Source: Deltaproteobacteria bacterium (GTDB lineage: Bacteria > Desulfobacterota > Deferrisomatia > Deferrisomatales > Deferrisomataceae). From it: a stretch of DNA of 5,936 nt. The translations under genes were made by a program, and so were the position numbers. Under the pieces are notes generated by a model. That model was not told where the DNA came from and ran no database searches. It saw nothing but the letters and a program-made list of their open reading frames with translations. Positions 1 to 5,645 of this stretch are shown in pieces. The stretch is from positions 1 to 5,936 of the forward strand of contig JAADGT010000316.1 in the NCBI GenBank assembly GCA_013152215.1. Reading direction: 5' to 3'. Positions within the stretch are counted from its first letter, which is position 1. Each line of letters starts with the position of its first letter.

Positions 1-87
1 GAACTGATAGAGCCCTGCCATCAGGATCAGGGCCACGGCCATCGTGACCAGGAGCTCCACCAGGGTGAAACCCTTCCGGTCCCCCAT
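1..87 (-). CDS. pilW: PilW-type minor prepilin, N-terminal fragment (cut by window edge)
   Basis: Only the first 29 codons are present; the gene continues beyond base 1. The translation begins MGDRKGFTLVELLVTMAVAL, a textbook class III prepilin signal: a short basic leader (K5), cleavage expected between Gly6 and Phe7, then a hydrophobic helix with Glu at position +5 (Glu11). Prepilin peptidase would cut and N-methylate it, and the helix would pack into a pilus or pseudopilus core. The ATG at 87-85 is preceded by AGGAGG (99-94) with a 6-nt spacer, and the first A's neighbour T belongs to the stop codon TAG of the upstream pilX-like gene, so translation is probably coupled. The PilW assignment rests on position after fimT, pilV and pilX-like genes and on the helix sequence. 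A different minor pilin or pseudopilin (GspJ-like) is equally compatible with so short a fragment. The prepilin call is firm; the subfamily is inferred. Confidence 0.8.
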   Translation of the reverse strand, partial: MGDRKGFTLVELLVTMAVALILMAGLYQF

Positions 88-97
88 GACGGTCCTC

Positions 98-2293
98 CTA
101 ATCCTCTCGCCAGGACGCCCGTTCCACGCTGTAGATGCTCGGCACGTAGGGGGGCCAGTAGTCCTGGTTCTGGAAGTTCACGTCCCACCCGAAAAACCTC
201 TGAGGGGGGGTGTACACGTCGCCGGTGCCCGTGCCGCAGCACCGGAACTCGGCCGTGGCCTGCTGGCTGAACCACAGGTTGATCAGGCACCCGGTGATGT
301 GGCACTCGCGCCCCGACCAGCTTTCGATGAACCGGGGAAAGTTATGGATGCCGGCTTCCTCGCCGGAGCCGCCCGAACGAAAGTCGAACCGGCCGGTGAA
401 CAGGGCCGCATTGAAGGCCGAGTTCGAGGCGGCGTTCTTCGTATAGGTGCCCCCGGTCTGGCCGTTGTGGCTGGGCCCCCAGTTGTTGGAAAGAAGGGTC
501 ACGGCGTCGCTCACGATGGCCAGCCCCCCCGGGCCGGCAGGGGCGTCCGATCCCCCGGGGCTCGTTACGTTCAGGTCCCCGTCCAGGTACACCGGGTTGT
601 CGGTGACCACGCTCGTGCGGGTGATCAGGGTGGGGGACGAACCGTGCTGGCGGTCGTCGGTGGTTCGGGTGCGGCCCGCCCGTGACCCGATGATCTTCAC
701 GGACTGGAGGTTTCCGGCGCCGGTGCCCGAGGCGAACCCGCCGCCGGAGAGGGAGCGCGACACGTAGATGAGCAGGCTACGGCCGTCGGCGAACGGGTCC
801 ACGCTGCCGTCGAACGAGCCGTTGTCCGACCAGTCCAGGTAGTCCCGGTACCAGAGCTCGAGCCGCTGCAGGTCGATGACGGTGAAGTCCACCTCTTTGT
901 TCTCGCGGGGATCCCTGCGCTCCAGGATACAGGGATACCAGGGGTTCATGTTGCCCCGGGTGCCGTCGTACGAGCCGGCCCCGGAGTCGTCCTTGGTCAC
1001 AGGGGACTCGGGCGAGTACACGATGGTTCCCGGCTGAATCTGGCTGAGGGCGGTTGCGACGTTGCCGTCGGCCATGGTCCTGGCCCCGGCCGGCCAGGCC
1101 CCGAAGTTCACCGGGTTCCCCAAGGCGTCCACCCAGTAGTTGTACACCAGGTCGGTCACGTCCTCCTGCACCCCGCCGTTTGGGGTGAAGTAGATCTTCA
1201 GGGCCCCTCCCTCGACCACGATCTTCATGCCGTCCACGTCGGGTTTCTTGGGATCGGCGGCGGCGGCCTCGTAGAACCCGCCCCGGGCCAGGGTCTGGTA
1301 CGAGGCGCTCGGCATCCGGTCCACGCCCACGCGTACGTGGTAGGTGCCGTTCGCGTCCACGAAGCGGGCCTCTTGGGTCTCGGCATTGGTCGCCGTGATG
1401 CTGGTGTTGATCTCCTCGCAGTCACTCGTCGTCACCGGGATAGTGGGCGGGCTCGTCAGGTTGCGCACCCGGACCCGCACCGGCCCGGACGAGCGCGTGC
1501 CGATGGTGTTGCCCTCGAAGAGGTACTTCCCGGAGTAGATCTCGCCGTGCACCGTGAGGATGTGGGGCGCGGCCGCACCGGCGTTGTCATAGTCCCGGAA
1601 CCAGATCCCGCCGCTCCCCGGTGCGAAGTAGAGGTTCCCGTTGGTGTGGACCCTGCCCCACGAGTTCATGGTGGGACCGTTGTGCCAGGAGAGGTCGTCC
1701 TCGAAGAAGATGTAGTACTGCACCAGCGGGGTCTCCAGCACCCGCACGGTCTCGGCCATGCTCTCGCTGCCCAGGGCGCTGGTGGCCCGGGCCTCCACCT
1801 GGTACTCGTAGGCGAAATGGATGATCTGCTGGTTGTTCTCGACCGTGGTGAACAGGAACGGGTCCGGCTCTGCGCCGGGGTTGTTGGGGTCGAGGGAGTT
1901 GATGATCTTGAACTCGGTGGTGAATCCGTTGAACGGGTTGTCGTACGGGTCTCCGCCGGCCGTGGACGGCTCGGTCCAGTCGGCCGTCGGGCCCGGCGTG
2001 TAGGGCCGCAGCTCGTCCCGGAAGGCCGCCATCACCCTCCCGACTCCCACCTCGAGGGCCGCCTCGGCCGCGTAGAACGCCTCCTTGCTGGTGGCCTGGT
2101 TGCGGGCGAGCTGGGTGTCGAGCGTGGCGTTCAGGAGACTGCCGGCGCCCAGCAGCGACAGGAGCGCCAGGATCACCATGGCGGCCACGAGCACGGTGCC
2201 TCGGTTCGAGCGTCGGCGGTTCGCGATGGCGTGTCGGTCTCCCGGTCCGTGCCGGCCGCCCGGTCGGTGTTCGCCGTAACCTCGCGGAATCAT
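98..2293 (-). CDS. Very large PilX-like minor pilin with PilX N-terminal domain (731 aa)
   Basis: Residues about 26-90 match the PilX N-terminal pattern: a basic stretch (RRRSNRG), a hydrophobic helix (TVLVAAMVILALLSLLGAGS, 33-52), then polar helix residues with NATLDTQLARNQ and the AFYAAEAALEVG motif (72-83). Cleavage would fall after Gly32; Glu+5 is absent (Ala37), which is tolerated in PilX/GspK-type proteins. The remaining ~640 residues look like an extracellular beta-rich region with a WGRVHTNGNLYF segment (212-223), an acidic loop (490-503) and six cysteines (292, 454, 664, 669, 685, 686). Pseudomonas-type PilX is roughly 200 residues, so this is a greatly extended version, perhaps acting at the pilus tip. 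The start is ambiguous: ATG at 2299 overlaps the pilV stop (ATGA) but lies 2 nt from GGAGG, whereas ATG at 2293 has an 8-nt spacer and is preferred. The 32-residue leader is long for a prepilin. PilX-like identity is good; the function of the large C-terminal part is unknown. Confidence 0.8.
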   Translation of the reverse strand: MIPRGYGEHRPGGRHGPGDRHAIANRRRSNRGTVLVAAMVILALLSLLGAGSLLNATLDTQLARNQATSKEAFYAAEAALEVGVGRVMAAFRDELRPYTPGPTADWTEPSTAGGDPYDNPFNGFTTEFKIINSLDPNNPGAEPDPFLFTTVENNQQIIHFAYEYQVEARATSALGSESMAETVRVLETPLVQYYIFFEDDLSWHNGPTMNSWGRVHTNGNLYFAPGSGGIWFRDYDNAGAAAPHILTVHGEIYSGKYLFEGNTIGTRSSGPVRVRVRNLTSPPTIPVTTSDCEEINTSITATNAETQEARFVDANGTYHVRVGVDRMPSASYQTLARGGFYEAAAADPKKPDVDGMKIVVEGGALKIYFTPNGGVQEDVTDLVYNYWVDALGNPVNFGAWPAGARTMADGNVATALSQIQPGTIVYSPESPVTKDDSGAGSYDGTRGNMNPWYPCILERRDPRENKEVDFTVIDLQRLELWYRDYLDWSDNGSFDGSVDPFADGRSLLIYVSRSLSGGGFASGTGAGNLQSVKIIGSRAGRTRTTDDRQHGSSPTLITRTSVVTDNPVYLDGDLNVTSPGGSDAPAGPGGLAIVSDAVTLLSNNWGPSHNGQTGGTYTKNAASNSAFNAALFTGRFDFRSGGSGEEAGIHNFPRFIESWSGRECHITGCLINLWFSQQATAEFRCCGTGTGDVYTPPQRFFGWDVNFQNQDYWPPYVPSIYSVERASWRED

Positions 2294-2295
2294 CT

Positions 2296-2928
2296 TCATT
2301 GCCTCCGGTGCACCAGCGACTCCAGGTGGACGGTGCGGGTTTGACCGAAACGGTCGGTCCAGGAGCACTCCACCGCGATGCGAGCGAAGTTGGTCTGGCC
2401 GTTGAGCGTGATGGGCTCGACGGTCCACGTCCGATCGATCGTGAACCCCGTTCCTTCGATCGCGACCGTGTCGGTGGCTCCGTACACCCCGTCGCCGGCT
2501 GCGCCGTCGCCATGGTTCCCGTCGTCGTAGAGCACCTCGTACGTCGTGCCGCCGGTGGTGGTGCGTGCGGCCCCTCCGTTGGATCCCGAGAGAAGCCCCG
2601 AGACGGTCATCGAGTTGCCGCTTCCTGGTGGGTCCTCCACCGAGGTGAACACGGGGTCGGTGCTGATCAGGTAGTCGAAGTCGAAAACGCTGAACCGGTC
2701 GCCCCGCTCCGATGCGGCGTAGGAGCGCAGCTGCTCCATCTTCTCCTGGGCCGCCACGGTGGCCTCCGACAAGAGGTGGCTGTAGGAGTTGGCCCGTACA
2801 TAGGTGATGCTCATCTTGGCGACCGCCAGCAGCCCCACGGCCAGTACCACCAACGCCACGAGCGTCTCCACCAGGGTGAACCCCCCATCCCGGCGTCCCA
2901 CCGTCCGTCCGTCCGAACGGCCCTGCAT
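2296..2928 (-). CDS. pilV: PilV-type minor pilin with Asp/Gly-rich loop (210 aa)
   Basis: This is a minor pilin of the tip/priming complex of type IV pili, inserted in the inner membrane before assembly. A 16-residue basic leader ends in Gly-Gly, followed by FTLVETLVALVVLAVGLLAV (17-36): cleavage after Gly16, Glu21 as Glu+5, and the TLVALVVLAVGLLAVAK pattern typical of PilV/GspI. The helix continues to MEQLRSY (64-70). The C-terminal part (162-205; RTWTVEP, then FARIAVECSWTDRFGQTRTVHLES) is the usual PilV strand pattern with a single Cys188. Residues 135-150 (DDGNHGDGAAGDGVYG) form an acidic glycine-rich loop not typical of short PilV proteins. I chose ATG at 2928 because GGAGGAG (2940-2934) sits 5 nt upstream; an in-frame GTG at 2943 would add five residues but overlaps that site. 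The start shares one base with the fimT stop (TGATG), and the end abuts the pilX-like gene. Confidence in PilV is high. Confidence 0.87.
   Translation of the reverse strand: MQGRSDGRTVGRRDGGFTLVETLVALVVLAVGLLAVAKMSITYVRANSYSHLLSEATVAAQEKMEQLRSYAASERGDRFSVFDFDYLISTDPVFTSVEDPPGSGNSMTVSGLLSGSNGGAARTTTGGTTYEVLYDDGNHGDGAAGDGVYGATDTVAIEGTGFTIDRTWTVEPITLNGQTNFARIAVECSWTDRFGQTRTVHLESLVHRRQ
2302..2306 (-). promoter_or_regulatory. Ribosome-binding site deciding the pilX-like start
   Basis: Minus-strand GGAGG lies inside the last codons of pilV. It is only 2 nt from the first ATG (2299-2297) but 8 nt from the second (2293-2291), within ATGAAGATG. Normal Shine-Dalgarno spacing therefore favours the second ATG, shortening the protein by two residues (Met-Lys) relative to the first. 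Confidence 0.55.
2901..2915 (-). repeat. Short tetranucleotide tandem repeat in pilV leader codons
   Basis: The plus strand reads CCGT three times followed by CCG (3.75 units); on the coding strand this is CGGACGGACGGACGG within codons 5-10 of pilV, upstream of the prepilin cleavage site. The tract is short, so slippage would be rare, but gain or loss of one unit would shift the frame before the FTLVE motif. Confidence 0.5.
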
Positions 2929-3500
2929 CACATCTCCTCCCACCCCGACGTGGCCGTGTCGTACCGGTACAGCGTGACCTGACCGGCTCGCCCCACTTCC
3001 ACCGCCCGCAGCCGGTCGTTGCGGGTGTCCTTGTCGCCCGTGGGCATCAGGTAGAATGCTCCGGGGGCGGACAGCAGCCCGTTGGGCAGGAACACGGCGC
3101 GATCGTTCGGGAACGTCACCGCGGACGTGAGGGTGGTTCCCCCCACGCCGGTCACGGAATTGTAATCGAGGCGTACGTTCGGGAACTCGGTCGCCAGGGC
3201 GATGGTCTTCACCAGGGTGTCCGAGGTGGACCAGGACGTGTCATTGGTGGATTCCTCGTACACCTTTACGGTCTGGTCCGAGCCGGCTGCGAACACCACG
3301 TACTGGATGCGGTTCTTGGCGATGGCCCGCATGCGGGCCAGGTTCATTTCGGTGGCCAGGGCTTTGGCGGCTCGGTTGACGCGGTACTGGGGGATGTAGG
3401 TGAGGATCCCCGGGGTCACGGCCAACCCCAGGATGCCGACCACTGCGATGGTGATCATGAGCTCCACCAGGGTGAATCCCCGGCGGCGGTAAGCCCTCAT
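2928..3500 (-). CDS. fimT: FimT/FimU (GspH-type) minor pseudopilin (190 aa)
   Basis: This is a minor pilin of the GspH/FimT family, expected to help prime pilus or pseudopilus assembly at the inner membrane. The short basic leader MRAYRRRG is followed by FTLVELMITIAVVGILGLAV: cleavage after Gly8, Glu13 as Glu+5. The helix runs into AAKALATEMNLARMRAIAKN (about 44-63), the classic FimT/GspH amphipathic segment, and then a beta-rich domain with VFLPNGLLS and the closing RAVEVGRAGQVTLYRYD, as in GspH domains. Length is normal for the family, with no cysteines. ATG at 3500 overlaps the ATPase stop as ATGA, and GGGGAGGAG (3516-3508) lies 7 nt upstream, so the start is firm. The reading frame stays open upstream through the ATPase gene to 5375, but that Arg/Gly/Pro-rich extension is an out-of-frame shadow, not a fusion. 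FimT, FimU and GspH cannot be separated from sequence alone; the neighbours favour a pilus protein. Confidence 0.9.
   Translation of the reverse strand: MRAYRRRGFTLVELMITIAVVGILGLAVTPGILTYIPQYRVNRAAKALATEMNLARMRAIAKNRIQYVVFAAGSDQTVKVYEESTNDTSWSTSDTLVKTIALATEFPNVRLDYNSVTGVGGTTLTSAVTFPNDRAVFLPNGLLSAPGAFYLMPTGDKDTRNDRLRAVEVGRAGQVTLYRYDTATSGWEEM
2934..2940 (-). promoter_or_regulatory. Ribosome-binding site of pilV, inside the end of fimT
   Basis: Minus-strand GGAGGAG is made by the Trp-Glu-Glu codons near the fimT C terminus, 5 nt before the pilV ATG at 2928. It decides the start against the upstream in-frame GTG at 2943 and implies that ribosomes ending fimT reinitiate at the TGATG junction. 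Confidence 0.6.
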
Positions 3501-5386
3501 GGCGTCGCTCCTCCCCGAACCGTGGGGTGGTTCCCCTCGGATACGCTGCAAGCCGCGTTCCGTTTCACCGGCGGGGTCACAAACGGGTCTTGGGGGCTCG
3601 GTGGGGTCACCGCCAGCACCTCGAGGGCGGTGGTCCGTCCCGCGGCCACCAGGGCGGCGCCGGCCTGGCGAAGGGTGCGCATCCCCGCGGCCCGGGCCAA
3701 TGCCCCGATATGGGCGGTGGGGCGGGCCTGATGGATGGCCTCGGCCAGCTCCGGTGTGATCCGAAGTACCTCGTACACGCCGGTGCGGCCCAGGTAGCCG
3801 GTCCGGCGGCATCGAGGGCAGCCCCTGCCCCGGCGTTCCTGGGTGTCGGACGGCAGCCCCAGGGCCTCGGCGTGAGCCGGCAGGAGGGGCTCCTGTCGGC
3901 TGCAGTGGGGGCAGGGGGTGCGCACCAGCCGTTGGGCCAACACGCCGAGCAGGGTGGACGAAAGGAGGTAGGGCTCCACCCCCATGTCGAGGAGCCGGTT
4001 CACGGCGCTCGGTGCGTCGTTGGTGTGAACCGTCGAGAGCACCAGATGGCCGGTCAGCGAGGCCTGAATGGCCATCCGGGCGGTCTCCCCGTCCCGAATC
4101 TCCCCCACCATGATCACGTCCGGGTCCTGCCGGAGGAGGGTGCGCAAGGCGGACGCAAAGGTGAGCCCGATCTGGGGCTGCACGCCCACCTGGTTGAACG
4201 CCTCCACCACGTTCTCGATGGGATCCTCCACGGTGGAGACGTTGCGGGCCTCGGTGGCCAGCCGGCGCAAAGCCGCATACAGGGTGGTGGTCTTTCCCGA
4301 TCCCGTGGGGCCGGTGACCAACACCAGCCCGTGGGGTCGGTCCAGAAACCCCTCCACCGCTTCCAGGTCGGCTCCCTGCAGACCCAGGTCGGGAAGGTCG
4401 TTTTCGTGGACCTGAGGGTCGAAGATTCGGAGCACCACCTTCTCGCCGAACGCCACGGGCAGGGTGGACACCCGCAGCTCCACGGTTCGCCCCTCGTGCT
4501 CGGTCTTGATCCGGCCGTCCTGGGGCAGGCGCTTCTCGGCGATGTCCATCCGAGCCAGGGTCTTGATCCGGGACACGATGGCGCTGTGGATCCGCCGGGA
4601 AAACCGGTGCACGGTGTGCAGCACCCCGTCGATGCGAAGCCGCACCGCCGACTGCTCCCGTTTTGGCTCGATATGGATGTCGCTGGCACGCTGGTCCAGG
4701 GCGTAACGCAGCAGGTGGTCCACCGCGCGCACGATGTGGCTGTCGGTCGAGTCCAGGTCGGTCTCGGGACGCATCCGGAAGAACTGCTCCAGGTTCTGGA
4801 GATCGTGCAGCTCCCCCAGGTCCCGCTCGGCCGCGGCCACGGAGGTCTGGAACCCGTAGATCTCCCGGATCAGGTGCAGGATCTCGCGCCGGGCCGCAAC
4901 CCTGGGCTGCAGGGGCTTGCCCAGCCGTTGGCGCACCGTCTCCAGTGCGGCCACATCGAACGGATCGGCCACCGCCACCGGCACCGGATCGGCCCCAGGG
5001 TCCAAGACCAGCACGGCGTGTCGCCGGGCGAACGCCCTGGGCAGCGACCGCACGATGGCCGCCGCGTCGAGTTTCAACGGGTCGATCTGGATCCTGGGCA
5101 CCCTCGCGGCGTCGGCCAGCGCGGCCAGCACCTGGTCCACGTCGAGGGGGGAGTCGGATCCGGGGGGCTTCAGCTCGAACGACAGCAAGAGTTCCACCGG
5201 GTCCGATGCGAGGTCCGGCCCGACCCTGCGCCGGAGGGCCGCGGCCTGGATGCCGGCCCGTTCGCGTACGAACCGGGCCTGGGCCTCCGTCAAGAGCCCG
5301 CGGCGCAGGCACACGCGGGCCAGGAAATCGACGTCCAGCACGCCCCGGAAGGGGACGTCGGGATCGGGTGTGCACGGATCGTGCAA
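3497..5386 (-). CDS. Type IV pilus / type II secretion assembly ATPase (GspE/PilB family, 629 aa)
   Basis: This is a hexameric cytoplasmic motor that hydrolyses ATP to drive pilin or pseudopilin addition through the platform protein. An N-terminal GspE/MshEN-type region is recognisable (about 17-178, with IQIDPLKLDAAAIVRSLPR at 99-117). The N2 domain has ASDIHIEP (234-241), RLRIDGVLH (249-257) and KRLPQDGRI (285-293). The motor domain has Walker A GPTGSGKT (359-366), the Asp box VEDPIE (386-391), Walker B DPDVIMVGEIRD (421-432) and the His box TGHLVLSTVHTNDA (445-458). A zinc tetracysteine motif follows (C492, C495, C523, C526), so all canonical elements are intact and the enzyme should be active. 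A Pro-rich tail of about 37 residues extends past the usual end. The start is TTG at 5386 with GGAG (5400-5397) 10 nt upstream; no ATG or GTG alternative fits better. It leads the minor-pilin operon and overlaps fimT by 4 nt. The motif set suggests extension rather than PilT retraction; PilB, GspE and MshE cannot be told apart here. Confidence 0.93.
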   Translation of the reverse strand: MHDPCTPDPDVPFRGVLDVDFLARVCLRRGLLTEAQARFVRERAGIQAAALRRRVGPDLASDPVELLLSFELKPPGSDSPLDVDQVLAALADAARVPRIQIDPLKLDAAAIVRSLPRAFARRHAVLVLDPGADPVPVAVADPFDVAALETVRQRLGKPLQPRVAARREILHLIREIYGFQTSVAAAERDLGELHDLQNLEQFFRMRPETDLDSTDSHIVRAVDHLLRYALDQRASDIHIEPKREQSAVRLRIDGVLHTVHRFSRRIHSAIVSRIKTLARMDIAEKRLPQDGRIKTEHEGRTVELRVSTLPVAFGEKVVLRIFDPQVHENDLPDLGLQGADLEAVEGFLDRPHGLVLVTGPTGSGKTTTLYAALRRLATEARNVSTVEDPIENVVEAFNQVGVQPQIGLTFASALRTLLRQDPDVIMVGEIRDGETARMAIQASLTGHLVLSTVHTNDAPSAVNRLLDMGVEPYLLSSTLLGVLAQRLVRTPCPHCSRQEPLLPAHAEALGLPSDTQERRGRGCPRCRRTGYLGRTGVYEVLRITPELAEAIHQARPTAHIGALARAAGMRTLRQAGAALVAAGRTTALEVLAVTPPSPQDPFVTPPVKRNAACSVSEGNHPTVRGGATP

Positions 5387-5479
5387 GATGGGCTTTCTCC
5401 TTGTCCCGGAGGAGGGTGGTCTGCTAAGTAGGGGTCGCCATGCTACCGGCCCTTCCCCTCGGGTTCCAGTAGACGGTGC

Positions 5480-5493
5480 TCCCCGGTGGGGGA
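5480..5493. other. GC-rich dyad TCCCC-GGTG-GGGGA
   Basis: A perfect 5-bp inverted repeat with a 4-nt loop lies in the transcribed leader expected for the ATPase operon. A C-run at 5510-5514 could pair with the same G-run, so alternative folds exist. There is no T tract on either strand, so it does not look like an intrinsic terminator. Confidence 0.3.
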
Positions 5494-5551
5494 CCTTCGT
5501 TCGGCGGAGCCCCCATCCCCGTCCCTTCCGGTATTGTTAGGCCGAGGAACC

Positions 5552-5567
5552 GCTTCCGAGGTACCAA
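5552..5567 (-). promoter_or_regulatory. Candidate sigma-54 (-24/-12) promoter for the ATPase-led operon
   Basis: The minus strand reads TTGGTACCTCGGAAGC: TTGGTAC resembles the -24 element (TTGGCAC) and GC follows GG after exactly 10 nt, the required spacing. The -12 half is poor (AAGC instead of TTGC). It would start a leader of about 150 nt before the TTG of the ATPase gene. Some pilus genes are known to depend on RpoN, which makes the idea reasonable, but a match this short may be chance. Confidence 0.2.
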
Positions 5568-5572
5568 CCGGA

Positions 5573-5588
5573 TCGGCCCACCGGCCGA
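5573..5588. other. Perfect 6-bp dyad TCGGCC-CACC-GGCCGA
   Basis: The two arms, 5573-5578 and 5583-5588, are exact reverse complements with a 4-nt loop. On the plus strand the stem runs into AAAAA (5588-5592), not Ts; on the minus strand the Ts come before the stem. It is therefore not a Rho-independent terminator on either strand. It could be an operator or a leader hairpin of the lipoprotein gene. Confidence 0.35.
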
Positions 5589-5603
5589 AAAACTCAAGAC
5601 GCG

Positions 5604-5616
5604 CCAACGGAGTTGG
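5604..5616 (+). other. Small dyad CCAAC-GGA-GTTGG before the lipoprotein ribosome site
   Basis: A perfect 5-bp inverted repeat with a 3-nt loop ends 16 nt before AAGGAG (5633-5638). If transcribed it would form a small hairpin just upstream of the ribosome-binding site; a (CGA)-type run lies between them. A regulatory role is unproven. Confidence 0.3.
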
Positions 5617-5632
5617 TCGACGACGACGAGGA

Positions 5633-5638
5633 AAGGAG
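5633..5638 (+). promoter_or_regulatory. Ribosome-binding site supporting the TTG start of the lipoprotein
   Basis: AAGGAG lies 7 nt before TTG at 5646. The frame is closed by TAG at 5538-5540 and contains no ATG or GTG between that stop and 5646. Downstream ATGs at 5682 and 5688 would remove the basic n-region and most of the hydrophobic core of the signal peptide, so TTG at 5646 is the best start. Confidence 0.6.
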
Positions 5639-5645
5639 TCTGCCG

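Larger units (their letters stand above)
5387..5645. other. Divergent intergenic region (259 bp)
   Basis: This region separates the leftward ATPase-led operon from the rightward lipoprotein gene and must hold promoters for both unless transcription enters from outside. No convincing sigma-70 promoter pair was found on either strand. It contains several dyads (5480-5493, 5573-5588, 5604-5616) and one weak sigma-54-like match (5552-5567, minus). Short open frames crossing it in both directions are Arg/Gly/Pro-rich and lack support as genes. No terminator is expected, as both flanking genes start here. Confidence 0.6.

Noticed and set aside
1337..2344. 335-codon plus-strand frame antisense to the pilX-like gene
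   Set aside because: Val/Gly/Arg-rich composition with no motif; the opposite strand encodes a clear PilX N-terminal domain.
1587..2513. 308-codon minus-strand frame overlapping pilV and the pilX-like gene
   Set aside because: It overlaps two well-supported genes in another frame and is Arg/Pro/Gly-rich.
52..3476. Repeated DNA word GAGCTCCACCAGGGTGAA at 52-69 and 3459-3476, with a 15-nt version at 2866-2880
   Set aside because: Each copy encodes the conserved prepilin motif (FTLVE) with the preferred GC-rich codons, so protein constraint explains the identity; it is not a mobile or regulatory repeat.
2928..5375. 815-codon minus-strand frame that could suggest a fusion of a long N-terminal domain to FimT
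   Set aside because: The first 625 residues are an Arg/Gly/Pro-rich out-of-frame reading of the ATPase gene. FimT starts at 3500 with a strong ribosome site and an ordinary prepilin leader.
3527..5431. 634-codon plus-strand open frame antisense to the ATPase
   Set aside because: The ATPase on the other strand has every family motif intact; the antisense product is His/Gly/Val-rich with no recognisable domain, as expected from GC-rich codon bias.
5387..5540. Possible c-di-GMP (GEMM) or other riboswitch in the leader of the ATPase operon
   Set aside because: I looked for the conserved GEMM core and other familiar aptamer motifs on the minus strand and found none; only short generic stems are present.
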